This document shows positions 1-8,544 of a stretch of 64,000 bases of DNA, in pieces. The notes below the pieces were generated by a model. It was not told the DNA's origin. It searched no databases and was given only the letters and a program-made list of their open reading frames with translations. Both the position numbers and the translations under genes were made by a program. The DNA is from Flavobacteriales bacterium. Lineage in GTDB: Bacteria > Bacteroidota > Bacteroidia > Flavobacteriales_D > Crocinitomicaceae. Within the stretch, counting starts at the first letter, position 1; the number at the start of each line of letters is the position of its first letter. The stretch is taken from NCBI GenBank assembly GCA_013373595.1, contig JABXHO010000007.1:1-64000 (forward strand), read 5' to 3'.

Positions 1-674
1 CCTTTTTCATGACCAAAGAGTTCACTTTCGATTAAGTCAGCAGGAATAGCCGCCATGTTTACCGGCACAAAAGGTTGGTTCGATCGGTCTGAATTATAGT
101 GAATTGCTTTTGCAACAACTTCTTTTCCCGTTCCTGTTTCACCAGAAACCATCACCGTAATGTTCGTTCGAACGGCTTTTTCCATGAGGTTGTACACGTT
201 TTGCATCGCTTTACTCGAACCAATCATGGTTTGGTCGAACTGGTATTTCTCCTTGAGTTCAGAACGTAAGGTTTGTACTTCGTCTTTTAATTCGATCTGT
301 TTTTGCGCATGCTGAATGGTTTTTAGCAAGCGGTCGCGGATATCATCAGATTTCACCAAATAATCGAAAGCTCCGAGTTTGAGTAATTCTACAGCCGTAG
401 AAATGTCTTCCTGTTCAGAAATAACAATCACTTCGGTGTCTGGACTTATTGATTTAATCTCTTTCAAAAGATCGATTCCTAACATATCAGGAAGTCGGTA
501 ATCGATGGTCACAATTTGTGGTCTTTTGTGCAGGGCTTTCAACGTGTCTTTCCCGGATGCAAAAGATTCAACGGAGTAGTCCGGATTTAATCCAACGGTA
601 TGAACAAGGAGTTTGTTATACCAATCGTTGTCTTCAACAACGAAAACTGTAAATGGTGTTTGCGACATATTCAT
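1..674 (-). CDS. sigma-54-dependent response regulator, NtrC type (partial, cut by left edge)
   Basis: The visible 224 residues comprise a receiver domain (acidic pair E14/D15, phospho-acceptor D58 in VTIDYRLPD, K108 in YLVKSDD) followed by a coiled linker and the start of an AAA+ domain with Walker A GETGTGKE (about 178-185). The last visible residues ESELFGHEK lead into the sigma-54 contact loop GAFTGA, which lies beyond the edge together with any DNA-binding domain. By family it would activate sigma-54 promoters when phosphorylated. It is the last visible gene of a four-gene run and starts 48 bases after the hybrid kinase stop, so it is the likely transcriptional output of that relay. ATG at 674; a second ATG sits two codons in. 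Confident of family; target genes unknown. Confidence 0.93.
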   Translation of the reverse strand, partial: MNMSQTPFTVFVVEDNDWYNKLLVHTVGLNPDYSVESFASGKDTLKALHKRPQIVTIDYRLPDMLGIDLLKEIKSISPDTEVIVISEQEDISTAVELLKLGAFDYLVKSDDIRDRLLKTIQHAQKQIELKDEVQTLRSELKEKYQFDQTMIGSSKAMQNVYNLMEKAVRTNITVMVSGETGTGKEVVAKAIHYNSDRSNQPFVPVNMAAIPADLIESELFGHEK

Positions 675-722
675 CGAAATTAGTAATTATTCGATTAGGT
701 AGTTGATGCTTGACGCGTGTTT

Positions 723-3158
723 TTATCCCTTTGATGAAATCTTTTTCAATTCTTCCTTCGCTTGGTCGATAGCACGCTTGCCTTTATGCTCCGCAGAGGC
801 AATAAGTTCGGGTAGTTGATCCGAGTTTTCCTTGTTTCTGCCGATTTCTTCAATCTGCTTAAGTTCCTGATAAAGTGCTTCAGCACCAAGGTGTTTGCAA
901 GGCGAACAAATCTTGTGGGCGTAGTCTGCCATTTTGATCCAGTCTTTTGCCGAATAGGCGTCCAACATGGCAGTTAAACCTGACGATGTTGTTTCCACAA
1001 AGGTTTCGAGCATGTCCCGATAGAAAGTGTGATCGTCCTGACTCATCTCTCGCAAACTCTCAAAGTTGAGTTGATCATCTGCAGGATTAGCTTCCTCTGG
1101 TTCTATTTCGGTTGAGAAATCTTTGTTGAGCATGTTTTTGAGTGTTTGAAGTAGTTCTCCCTCTTTGAAAGGCTTGGGTAAAAATGAAGTGAAGCCAGCG
1201 TCGCTGTACTTTTTCTGATCTTCTTTCATTACGGCTGCCGTGGTTGCAACAATTGGAATTGACCCTTTGCGTTTTTGCGTTAACTTTCGAATCTGAGCAG
1301 TTGCATCCACTCCGCCAAGAACAGGCATTCGAATATCCATTAAGATAAGATCGAAATCACCTTGCTTTACCTGTTCAATGGCTTCTTTTCCGTTGGTTGC
1401 CTCGGCATAACTAGCTCCATATTTGCGCAAGATGCTGATGATCAACTTTCGGTTAAATGCCTCATCGTCGGCAATGAGAATTCGAACATTTTTCAAGTCT
1501 ATTTTTTTAGTGTTGACTTCGTTGTGCTCTACATCTGCTTCGCGACCAATTCCATAAGGGATTTTACATTTGATAGTCGTTCCTTTAGATCGACGACTTT
1601 GAATTTGAATACTTCCTCCGTGAAGGTCGAGCAACATTTTCGTTATGGACAGTCCTAAACCTGTTCCTCCATAGTTTCGAGCTGTACTAACCTCGGCTTG
1701 TTCGAATTCTTCAAAAATGCGAGAAATGTTTTCCTGAGAAATGCCGACTCCTGTGTCTGTAACTTCAAAGGAAATGTCAATTTGGGTTTCGGAAATGAGT
1801 GCCACAACTCCCTTCAATTCGATGTAGCCGTTTTCAGTAAATTTGATTGCATTACTGAGTAAATTGATCAAAATTTGCCTCAATCGGAAAGGATCGCCCT
1901 TCAATACTTCAGGAATCTTCTGATCCAAATCGACTTTGATTTCTAGTCCTTTTTCGTGTGCTCTTCCTGCGACAAACCCAACAACTTCGTCAATTATCTG
2001 ACGCGGCTTGAAGCCAGTTGTTTCCAGTTTGAGCTTTCCAGCTTGTAATTTATTTAAGTCGAGAATGTCGTTGATTAGATACAGCATGTGGTCAGACGAT
2101 TTTCGAATCAATCCGACTTGTTCTTTTTGGGTCGTTGACAAGGTGCTTTGGTCAAGCTGCTCGGCAAAACCAGAAATGGCGTTCATTGGCGTGCGAATCT
2201 CGTGACTCATGTTTGCCAAGAACTTTTCCTTCGTTCGTGCTAGGCTTTCGGCTTCATTTTTGGCATTTCTCAATGCGCGTCTGTATTGAAGGCTGTTTCG
2301 AATATAGTTGATAATAATGGCAGCCATTACTACCAAAAGAACGCCCACAATGGCTAAAATCCAAGCGATTTGGTTATTCGTTTCGTTAATATGATTTGTT
2401 GCTTCTTCTTTTTTCCAATTGAGATTTTCGGCTTCCCATTCTTCTAGATTATCAACAATCGAGCGAATTTTATTGGTCACCAAACGGTCCTGTTCAATAA
2501 TCTCAAGTTCTACGCTTTTCAAACTTGCTTCTTCGCGCTGTGTCTTTCGTTTAATCTGTTTGACTTCACTGTGAATTTTCTCAAGCGGATTTTCATCAGT
2601 TTTTGTCTCAGTTGGCTCTTTCTTATTCTTATTTCGGTTGAAGATGTTTCGGAACAGTCCTTTTTTCTCTTCTTCTTCCTCTTTTGGTTGCGTATTCATT
2701 GTTGACGCAACCGATTCGAATTCTTGTTCAATTTGGGTGATCGCTTGTTCCGATCGGTCGGGATCTCTTAGTACGAGCAATTCATTCAACAATTCAATTT
2801 TGGTGGTAACGGCAGATTGCAAGGTGTCAAACGATCCTGCAACTTCTTCGTTGTGCCTATTGGTTTCGATAATTTCCGCTAATTCAGTATCAATTTGTTG
2901 GATTTTATCGTAAAATGACTGAAGATAAATGGTGTCGTTGGTGAGCCCAAACGATTTTACATGGTTTTCTGCATCTACGAGGTGCGACAGGAGTTCATTG
3001 ACATCCAATCTTCTCTCGGGATGATTGATTTCAGTTTTAATTTCCGTAACAATTCCCGATAAGCGGTGATAAGCAAACCATGCTGTAATGACGACCACGG
3101 CGATAATGGGAAGCATTAAAAGCACAGGACGATATTCGCTAAAGAACCGTTTTTTCAT
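723..3158 (-). CDS. hybrid sensor histidine kinase with receiver and HPt domains
   Basis: This is a membrane sensor for a multistep phosphorelay. Order from ATG 3158: transmembrane helix about 10-30, an extracytoplasmic region of roughly 240 residues with helical, CHASE3-like character and a Glu/Lys-rich stretch, transmembrane helix about 263-286, HisKA with H319 (MSHEIRTPMN), HATPase with the N-box (INLLSNAIKFTEN) and G-boxes DTGVGI and GGTGLGLSI, a receiver with acceptor D608 (LILMDIRMP), and a C-terminal HPt domain with H748 (AHKICSPCKHLG). All catalytic residues are present. A longer frame begins with GTG at 3200, sharing one base with the upstream TAG stop; I prefer ATG 3158 because it gives a Lys/Arg start directly before the first helix. 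Neighbours are two receivers upstream and an NtrC-like regulator downstream, likely relay partners. The signal is unknown. Confidence 0.93.
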   Translation of the reverse strand: MKKRFFSEYRPVLLMLPIIAVVVITAWFAYHRLSGIVTEIKTEINHPERRLDVNELLSHLVDAENHVKSFGLTNDTIYLQSFYDKIQQIDTELAEIIETNRHNEEVAGSFDTLQSAVTTKIELLNELLVLRDPDRSEQAITQIEQEFESVASTMNTQPKEEEEEKKGLFRNIFNRNKNKKEPTETKTDENPLEKIHSEVKQIKRKTQREEASLKSVELEIIEQDRLVTNKIRSIVDNLEEWEAENLNWKKEEATNHINETNNQIAWILAIVGVLLVVMAAIIINYIRNSLQYRRALRNAKNEAESLARTKEKFLANMSHEIRTPMNAISGFAEQLDQSTLSTTQKEQVGLIRKSSDHMLYLINDILDLNKLQAGKLKLETTGFKPRQIIDEVVGFVAGRAHEKGLEIKVDLDQKIPEVLKGDPFRLRQILINLLSNAIKFTENGYIELKGVVALISETQIDISFEVTDTGVGISQENISRIFEEFEQAEVSTARNYGGTGLGLSITKMLLDLHGGSIQIQSRRSKGTTIKCKIPYGIGREADVEHNEVNTKKIDLKNVRILIADDEAFNRKLIISILRKYGASYAEATNGKEAIEQVKQGDFDLILMDIRMPVLGGVDATAQIRKLTQKRKGSIPIVATTAAVMKEDQKKYSDAGFTSFLPKPFKEGELLQTLKNMLNKDFSTEIEPEEANPADDQLNFESLREMSQDDHTFYRDMLETFVETTSSGLTAMLDAYSAKDWIKMADYAHKICSPCKHLGAEALYQELKQIEEIGRNKENSDQLPELIASAEHKGKRAIDQAKEELKKISSKG

Positions 3159-3199
3159 GTGATGTCTGAATTCGTATACTCTAAAGTAGGTATTATTCA

Positions 3200-3619
3200 C
3201 TAAGATCGCGTTGCTAGGTACGATTCTTCAACAAAAACTCGGAGTTTATCGAAAAAATGTGGGTCCAACTTAGAAAGAAAAGTGGGAGCACCATGATCCG
3301 TGTAACTTACTTTTTGAGGAACACTTGCTTCTCCTGAAATTAATAAAACGCGGCAATTTTTATTTTTTAGTTGAAGGGATTTTATCAATTGAAGACCATT
3401 TGTTTGACCAAGATAGTAATCAATAATAGCTACGTCGGGCTGTGTGAAGTCGTTTAATTCAAAATCAACAAGACTTGAATATACACGGACATCAATTTCA
3501 GACCAAAACGTGAAACTGTTTCGTTCCTTTTCGCGATGAAGCGTTTGAACCATTAACTTCAGGAAGAAGCGACAATCGTCCAAAATGGCCACATTAAATG
3601 AAGAAGGTTGAGTATTCAT
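3200..3619 (-). CDS. stand-alone response regulator receiver protein
   Basis: The 139 residues form a single receiver domain with no output domain: acidic pair D14/D15, phospho-acceptor D67 in AIIDYYLG, a Ser in the LLISG position and K117 in FLSKLD. By family it would accept phosphate from a kinase or HPt and act by protein contact, or as a phosphate sink or carrier. It overlaps the upstream membrane-anchored receiver by ATGA (translational coupling) and its TAG stop touches a GTG candidate start of the hybrid kinase. The tight packing argues that it shuttles phosphate within this kinase system. No DNA-binding segment is visible. Confidence 0.88.
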   Translation of the reverse strand: MNTQPSSFNVAILDDCRFFLKLMVQTLHREKERNSFTFWSEIDVRVYSSLVDFELNDFTQPDVAIIDYYLGQTNGLQLIKSLQLKNKNCRVLLISGEASVPQKVSYTDHGAPTFLSKLDPHFFDKLRVFVEESYLATRS

Positions 3620-4200
3620 ATTTGCTGTGATCTATATTTTCGGGTGATCATTTCGATTACAAATACGGTGATTCCAAGTAGTACAATCGAACCAATGATC
3701 GAGAAAGAAGCAAAAGTAATCAATCCTACGCTGATCAGCACAAAGAAGGTAATCGTCAATAATAATGTTGAGAAGATGGCGACTTTCGCTCCTTGTAAGG
3801 GCAAACGCAAACGGTTGATGTGAAATGCGCTAATTGGACCAATTTCTTGGTAGAATGCTTTTGAGCGAGGAATGAATTCTTCCGCACCTTGAGCAATTAG
3901 TCGCAAGGCAAGTAGCTCATTCTTACTCGAAGAGTACACCAAAACGGGAACATCTGGATGCGACTTTTTTACCGCCAATAAGAGTTGTTCTCCAGAGAGT
4001 TCGTTGTGCAGGTGATGATCCAAGCGGTAATCTGTCAGTACCAAGTCGGGTGTTTGCTGTTCCATTGCTTTCAATGCTTCGTTGGGGTCCTGAAACAATT
4101 TGGTTTTGCAGCGAAGTGAGCGTTTCACCTTTTTGTCAATGGCTTTCAAATTATACAAACTATCGTCGATGATGTAAATGATTTTTGCTTTTCGTCTCAT
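3616..4200 (-). CDS. receiver-domain protein with C-terminal membrane anchor
   Basis: Residues 1-130 are a receiver domain: D12/D13, acceptor D57 (LVLTDYRLD), Ser in VLVYSSS, and a Lys in FIPRSK shifted relative to the usual KP position. Instead of an output domain, residues about 139-162 and 165-185 are two hydrophobic helices joined by a very short turn, followed by a basic tail (TRKYR). This predicts a cytoplasmic receiver held at the inner membrane by a hairpin. It is first in the phosphorelay run and overlaps the next receiver by four bases. A 444-base gene-free region with two overlapping hairpins lies upstream. Membrane-bound receivers without a kinase or enzyme domain are unusual. Function inferred only: a membrane-localised phosphate acceptor or scaffold for the adjacent kinase. 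Confidence 0.85.
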   Translation of the reverse strand: MRRKAKIIYIIDDSLYNLKAIDKKVKRSLRCKTKLFQDPNEALKAMEQQTPDLVLTDYRLDHHLHNELSGEQLLLAVKKSHPDVPVLVYSSSKNELLALRLIAQGAEEFIPRSKAFYQEIGPISAFHINRLRLPLQGAKVAIFSTLLLTITFFVLISVGLITFASFSIIGSIVLLGITVFVIEMITRKYRSQQI

Positions 4201-4644
4201 GGCATTTCTTTTTTTAGGTTAAAAGGGGAGGAAAAATATCTCCTCCCGATCTGCTTTGATCGGTGAATATGATCGAGCTAGAACGAGTTGTTTCTGTTTA
4301 CGAATCTCACCTGAATGATCTGGATTTCATTCTTTCCAATAGAGTGCCAAGTTGATGTTGAAGCGTGAACAGAAGCGCGCAATGTTCGGCTTTTCAATGA
4401 ATTGAGGGCATTTTTTGTTTGAGAGCTTGGGAAGGTGTACTTCAATTTATTTTCATTTTGAAAATAGATATGCCATATTGAATGGTAAAAAGATACGCCG
4501 ACCAACTATTTCAGCCGTGCGTTAAGGGTATGAAAACAGTCTTCTTCGACTATTCACTTCTCTCTTTTTGATATCGTGCGCAATTGGAACATCCAAAAAG
4601 GTAATTCACAATTGGATGAAACGGAAGGAATTCCCGATAAATGA
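4201..4644. other. gene-free region between the phosphorelay genes and pdxJ
   Basis: No convincing gene on either strand; the 75-codon minus frame at 4278-4505 lacks any recognisable composition. Near 4226-4263 are two overlapping inverted repeats just upstream of the first phosphorelay gene (separate entry). Around 4578-4622 an 8-base motif CAATTGGA occurs twice in direct orientation. I could not find a clear TAnnTTTG box on the minus strand here, so the promoter of the phosphorelay genes is not assigned. Confidence 0.5.
4226..4263 (-). promoter_or_regulatory. two overlapping hairpins in the leader of the membrane-anchored receiver gene
   Basis: Read on the minus strand: CCGATC, loop AAAGCA, GATCGG (4263-4246), then GGGAGGA, loop GATATTTT, TCCTCCC (4247-4226) followed by CTTTT. 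The two stems share two G residues, so full pairing of one limits the other. The second stem ends 25 bases before the ATG at 4200. The form resembles an attenuator or a translation-control element, but the U-run is short and no ligand or leader peptide is evident. Confidence 0.35.
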
Positions 4645-5361
4645 CTACTTCAACAAACGCAAGTACATTTGAACAGTATTCTCCAAACCGTAATAGAGCG
4701 CATCTGAAATGAGCGCATGACCAATAGACACTTCTGCCAGTCCCGGGATATTTTCTTGGAAATAGCGAAGGTTATCTAAACTCAAATCGTGCCCTGCATT
4801 TATTCCTAAACCTAAATCGCTGGCAAGTTGAGCCGCTTTCACGTACTCCTCAATTGCCTTTTCAGGGTTTGAAGCATAATTGTCCGCGTATGGTCCGGTA
4901 TACAACTCAATGCGATCCACACCTGATTTCGCAGCATATTCGATATTTTGAAGGTCCGTATCAACAAAAATGGAAGAGCGGATACCTTCTGCTTTGAATG
5001 TTTGCGCCAAATCGGTCAGTAAATCCAAGTGTTGCTTCGTGTCCCAACCTGCATTCGATGTTAATACATGCGGAGGATCAGGTACAAGCGTAGCTTGAGC
5101 AGGTTTTACTTCCATCACCAAATCCATAAATCGTTCGTTGGGATATCCTTCAATGTTGAACTCCGTGGTAACAACTTTTGAAAGGTCAGTGACATCTTGT
5201 CGTGTAATGTGTCGCTCGTCAGGTCGTGGATGAACAGTAATTCCATCGGCTCCAAATCGCTCACAATCAAGCGCTACTTGTACAACATTGGGCGTATTTC
5301 CTCCTCTAGCATTTCGCAGGGTGGCAATTTTATTCACATTTACACTAAGTTTGACTGACAT
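4645..5361 (-). CDS. pdxJ: pyridoxine 5'-phosphate synthase
   Basis: PdxJ condenses 1-deoxy-xylulose 5-phosphate with 3-amino-2-oxopropyl phosphate to give pyridoxine 5'-phosphate, the last step of the DXP-dependent vitamin B6 route in the cytoplasm. The 238 residues begin [20 protein letters not shown], the standard PdxJ amino end, and contain [16 protein letters not shown] and the late [12 protein letters not shown] and SIGHALI motifs; the length is normal. The frame can be extended to a TTG at 5385, but that lies inside the TAGGTTTG promoter box at 5383-5390, so ATG 5361 is the start. It is monocistronic, divergent from the CBS/nadK pair. Confidence 0.97.
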   Translation of the reverse strand: MSVKLSVNVNKIATLRNARGGNTPNVVQVALDCERFGADGITVHPRPDERHITRQDVTDLSKVVTTEFNIEGYPNERFMDLVMEVKPAQATLVPDPPHVLTSNAGWDTKQHLDLLTDLAQTFKAEGIRSSIFVDTDLQNIEYAAKSGVDRIELYTGPYADNYASNPEKAIEEYVKAAQLASDLGLGINAGHDLSLDNLRYFQENIPGLAEVSIGHALISDALYYGLENTVQMYLRLLK

Positions 5362-5382
5362 ACGGTATAGTTTTTGACAACA

Positions 5383-5390
5383 CAAACCTA
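5383..5390 (-). promoter_or_regulatory. candidate -7 box of pdxJ
   Basis: TAGGTTTG on the minus strand matches the Bacteroidota -7 consensus TAnnTTTG. The predicted transcript would start about 15-18 bases before ATG 5361. No clear -33 TTTG partner at the usual distance. Confidence 0.5.
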
Positions 5391-5454
5391 CAAACTATAT
5401 AAGTATAAGTCCGAATTCTTAACAGATTTTACAATGAGAATAGGGTTATTATGC

Positions 5455-5463
5455 TACTTTAGC
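5455..5463 (+). promoter_or_regulatory. candidate -7 box of the CBS-protein gene
   Basis: TACTTTAGC differs by one base from TAnnTTTGC and ends seven bases before ATG 5471, implying a very short leader. The same TTAGC variant precedes the PPIase gene and a TTAG variant precedes fabF. Confidence 0.35.
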
Positions 5464-5470
5464 GATTGAA

Positions 5471-6133
5471 ATGAGAGCAGTTACGTTAATTACAGATGAG
5501 ATTCCACCACTGATGCATTCGGATAGCGGTGAGAAAGCTTTGAACTGGATGGAAGAGTTCAAAGTGTCACATTTACCCGTGCTTAAGAACGGTAACTTTG
5601 TTGGGGTAATTTCAGAATCAGACCTTTTGGATCAAGGCAACCCGGAATGGACCTTGGATAAGTTGTTTCAACATCTTCCACGACCTTATGCCTACGAAGG
5701 AGATCACATATATCAGGTGCTTGCCCAAATGGCAGAGCATAAATTGAGTTTAATTCCAATTTTGGATAAAGATGAAAAATACCTCGGATGTACGAGTGTT
5801 CATCATTTATTGACTTTAATTGCCAATACGGGCAGTATCAAGGAAAATGGCGGAATTCTGGTTCTAGAAATGGCACGAATTGATTACTCGATGGCAGAAA
5901 TTGCTCAGATTGTAGAAGGAAATGATGCAAAGATTTTGAGTTCATACATCATGTCTTCGCCCGATTCTACCAATATCGAAGTGACATTAAAGATAAATAC
6001 GGTGGAACTTGATCGAATTATTCGAAGTTTCGAGCGATACGAGTACATCATCAAGGCATCTTTCCAAAAGAGTCAGTACGCGGAAGATTTAAAATTCCGA
6101 TACGATGCACTCATGAATTATTTGAACTTTTAG
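5471..6133 (+). CDS. CBS-domain protein with C-terminal ACT-like region
   Basis: The 220 residues hold a tandem CBS (Bateman) pair at about 1-135 (HLPVLKNGNFVGVISESDLL and LSLIPILDKDEKYLGCTSVH), the usual adenine-nucleotide sensing module. The last 80 residues (AEIAQIVEGNDAKILSSYIM and following) look like the ACT-type region seen behind CBS pairs in AcuB-like proteins. No catalytic domain is present, so a regulatory role is inferred. The gene starts at ATG 5471 and ends three bases before nadK, so the two are co-transcribed; a nucleotide-sensing partner next to NAD kinase is plausible but unproven. Confidence 0.88.
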   Translation: MRAVTLITDEIPPLMHSDSGEKALNWMEEFKVSHLPVLKNGNFVGVISESDLLDQGNPEWTLDKLFQHLPRPYAYEGDHIYQVLAQMAEHKLSLIPILDKDEKYLGCTSVHHLLTLIANTGSIKENGGILVLEMARIDYSMAEIAQIVEGNDAKILSSYIMSSPDSTNIEVTLKINTVELDRIIRSFERYEYIIKASFQKSQYAEDLKFRYDALMNYLNF

Positions 6134-6136
6134 AGA

Positions 6137-7018
6137 ATGAATGTAGCAGTATACGGTCAAAGGGTAACGAAGCAAACCGCGGTTTACTTCATGGAATTTC
6201 TAGGAATTTTGAAAGATTTCGGATGGAACCCTGTGCTACATACCGACCTCAAAGACATGCTCGTTAAGAAAATCGGACTTTCTGAAAGTACGGACGAGTT
6301 TAGTTCATACAAAGATTTGGAGGAAGGAATTGACTTAAGCTTCAGTATTGGAGGAGACGGAACGTTTATGAAAAACGTGAAATACATCCGAGATTCGGGT
6401 GTTCCCGTACTGGGAATCAATACGGGGCGTTTAGGTTTCCTTGCGAATGTTGGTCGCGATCAGATTCAGGAAGCCATGGATTTGGTCAATCGAAAGCAAT
6501 ATGTTCACCAGAAGCGCTCAATGATCAAAGTGGAAACGGAAGACAATATTTTTGGTGACGACAATGTCGCGCTAAATGAAATTGTTCTTCAGAAGAAAGA
6601 TACGTCGACCATGGTAACGGTTCATGCAGAATTGGAAGGAAAGTACTTGAATTCGTACTGGGCCGATGGATTGATTGTAGCCACACCATCAGGATCTACA
6701 GCATACAGCTTAAGTTGTGGTGGTCCAATCATTACTCCAGGTTGTCAAGTACATATTTTGACGCCAATTGCTCCGCATAACCTGAACGTTCGACCAATGG
6801 TTGTTCCCGATCATATGCCGATCAAGTTATCTGTGGAAGGGAGGAGTAGAAAGTACCTTGCGAGTCTGGATGGACATTCCAAGAGCATTCGCCAGGGAGA
6901 AGAGTTGATTGTGCGTAAAGCAGATTTTATGATCAACGTAATTAAATTTGAAGACAATAACTTCCTCGATACGATTCGAAATAAAATGTTGTGGGGAATT
7001 GATCGACGAAACTACTAA
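6137..7018 (+). CDS. nadK: NAD kinase
   Basis: NadK phosphorylates NAD+ to NADP+ with ATP or polyphosphate in the cytoplasm. The 293 residues carry the family signature GGDGTFM (about 73-79), the INTGRLGFLANV segment, and the conserved YWADGLIVATPSGSTAYSLS region with the following CGGPIITP. Length and order are normal for bacterial NadK. It follows the CBS gene by three bases in the same operon. The next gene starts about 100 bases on with its own candidate promoter. Confidence 0.97.
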   Translation: MNVAVYGQRVTKQTAVYFMEFLGILKDFGWNPVLHTDLKDMLVKKIGLSESTDEFSSYKDLEEGIDLSFSIGGDGTFMKNVKYIRDSGVPVLGINTGRLGFLANVGRDQIQEAMDLVNRKQYVHQKRSMIKVETEDNIFGDDNVALNEIVLQKKDTSTMVTVHAELEGKYLNSYWADGLIVATPSGSTAYSLSCGGPIITPGCQVHILTPIAPHNLNVRPMVVPDHMPIKLSVEGRSRKYLASLDGHSKSIRQGEELIVRKADFMINVIKFEDNNFLDTIRNKMLWGIDRRNY

Positions 7019-7088
7019 GAGAATCACTGAGTTCACAGTTTTTAACGTTGGCAAGATGTTTGTCGTTATGTCTCTAGTTTGAAAATAG

Positions 7089-7097
7089 TATTTTAGC
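7089..7097 (+). promoter_or_regulatory. candidate -7 box of the double PPIase gene
   Basis: TATTTTAGC, one base from TAnnTTTGC, lies 21 bases before ATG 7119. A TTTG occurs at 7059-7062, 26 bases upstream of the box. Confidence 0.4.
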
Positions 7098-7118
7098 AAT
7101 TCAAATAAAAAATCATTT

Positions 7119-8450
7119 ATGATACGATTACTTTTTAGCATGTTGACAATCGCACTTGTAAGTACGAGTGTTTTCGCAGCAGAAGCAGGAAAAGACAAGA
7201 AAAAGAAGCCGAAGAAGCCAAAATTGGAAAAAGGAATTTACGCACAATTCACGACATCAAAAGGATTGATTATTGTGAAGTTGGAGTATGAAAAAGCACC
7301 AATGACGGTTGCAAATTTCGTTGGTTTAGCCGAAGGAGATTTCAAAGTAGATACGATAGAATACGATGAGAAATTCTACGATGGTTTGAAGTTTCACCGT
7401 GTGATTGCGGATTTCATGATTCAAGGGGGAGACCCACTTGGGAATGGAACGGGCGGACCTGATCACCGATTCGAAGACGAGTTTCATCCAGATTTGAAGC
7501 ATTCAGGACCAGGTATTTTGTCGATGGCAAACTCAGGACCGTCAACCAATGGAAGTCAATTTTTCATCACGCACAAAGCAACACCATGGTTAGATGGAAA
7601 ACACTCTGTTTTCGGACATGTTGTTTTTGGTCAGGACGTAGTGAATGCGATTGAGCAGGATGATGTGATGGAGAAGGTGAAAATCATTCGTAAGGGTAGA
7701 GACGCACGAAAGTGGGATGCTACGGAAGAATTTGCCAAAGCTCGAGAAGAAATTAAAGCACAGCAACTCAAAGATGTGGAAGCATTCATGAAGAACATGG
7801 AGGAAGCTGGAGAATACCCTTCTGTGATTCAAGCTTGTGCAGAAATTAAGCGTTTGGACCCAAGTCGAAAAGAAGAGATGGACGCGAAGGTTGCAGAAGT
7901 TACTTCGGTAATGGAAGCTGAAAAAGCGGCACTTGAAGCGCGTATCGAGAAGATTTCGAAAATGAAACCACCGGCATACAACGATTTGATGTATCAAGAG
8001 ATTTTGGAGGAGTATCCAAATGCGAAGCAATCGCCAAGCGGATTGGTTTATATCATCGATAACCCTGGAGAAGATACAAAGCCTGGTAAAGGAAGTAAGA
8101 TGTCGGTACACTACCGTGGAACTTTCCGTTTAACAGGAAAACAATTTGATGCGTCATACGACCGCGGACAACCAATGAACTTCCAATACCTAGTGAACCG
8201 TATGGTTCCTGGATTCGAAGAAGGTTTGGGATTAATGGGTAAAGGAGGAAAAGGAAAAATCTTTATCCCTTACCACATTGCATACGGTCCAAAAGGGCGT
8301 GGAGCAGCGATTCCACCTTACTCAGATTTAGTGTTTGATTTGGAAATTTTAGACGTTCAGGCAGCGCCGGTGCAAAAGCACGATCACAAAGATGGTGATG
8401 GACATAATCACAGTCATGACGGACATGATCACGATGGTCACAACCACTAA
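7119..8450 (+). CDS. secreted peptidyl-prolyl isomerase: cyclophilin plus FKBP fusion with His-rich tail
   Basis: A 443-residue periplasmic folding catalyst. Residues 1-21 are a signal peptide (VSTSVFA then AEAGK) followed by a Lys-rich stretch (KKKKPKKPK). Residues about 41-195 are a cyclophilin domain with FHRVIADFMIQGG, NGSQFFITH and WLDGKHSVFG. About 195-310 is a charged, helical linker. About 320-415 is an FKBP domain (MSVHYRGTF, FDASYDRG, MVPGFEEGL, IPYHIAYG, PPYSDLVFDLEIL). The last 23 residues contain nine His interspersed with Asp and Gly, a likely metal-binding tail as in SlyD but here on a secreted enzyme. The gene stands alone with a strong terminator after it. Substrates are unknown; outer-membrane or T9SS clients are a guess. 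Confidence 0.95.
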   Translation: MIRLLFSMLTIALVSTSVFAAEAGKDKKKKPKKPKLEKGIYAQFTTSKGLIIVKLEYEKAPMTVANFVGLAEGDFKVDTIEYDEKFYDGLKFHRVIADFMIQGGDPLGNGTGGPDHRFEDEFHPDLKHSGPGILSMANSGPSTNGSQFFITHKATPWLDGKHSVFGHVVFGQDVVNAIEQDDVMEKVKIIRKGRDARKWDATEEFAKAREEIKAQQLKDVEAFMKNMEEAGEYPSVIQACAEIKRLDPSRKEEMDAKVAEVTSVMEAEKAALEARIEKISKMKPPAYNDLMYQEILEEYPNAKQSPSGLVYIIDNPGEDTKPGKGSKMSVHYRGTFRLTGKQFDASYDRGQPMNFQYLVNRMVPGFEEGLGLMGKGGKGKIFIPYHIAYGPKGRGAAIPPYSDLVFDLEILDVQAAPVQKHDHKDGDGHNHSHDGHDHDGHNH

Positions 8451-8469
8451 AATGATATAAAAGAAATAG

Positions 8470-8501
8470 AAATCCTCAGCGGTAACGTTGGGGATTTTTT
8501 T
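8470..8501 (+). terminator. strong intrinsic terminator of the PPIase gene
   Basis: AAATCCTCAGCG, tetraloop GTAA, then CGTTGGGGATTT pair over 12 bases (two G-T pairs) and are followed by a run of T. The GTAA loop is of the stable GNRA type. Confidence 0.88.
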
Positions 8502-8544
8502 ATGAATCATTATTTCAATTGATGATAAAAAAGAAGCAGAAAAT

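Noticed and set aside
4278-4505. 75-codon minus frame in the long gene-free region
   Set aside because: No recognisable signal, domain or promoter; composition like random translation.
7590-8111. 173-codon frame opposite the PPIase linker
   Set aside because: Antisense to a conserved gene with a Lys/Glu-rich linker; no promoter box and improbable composition.
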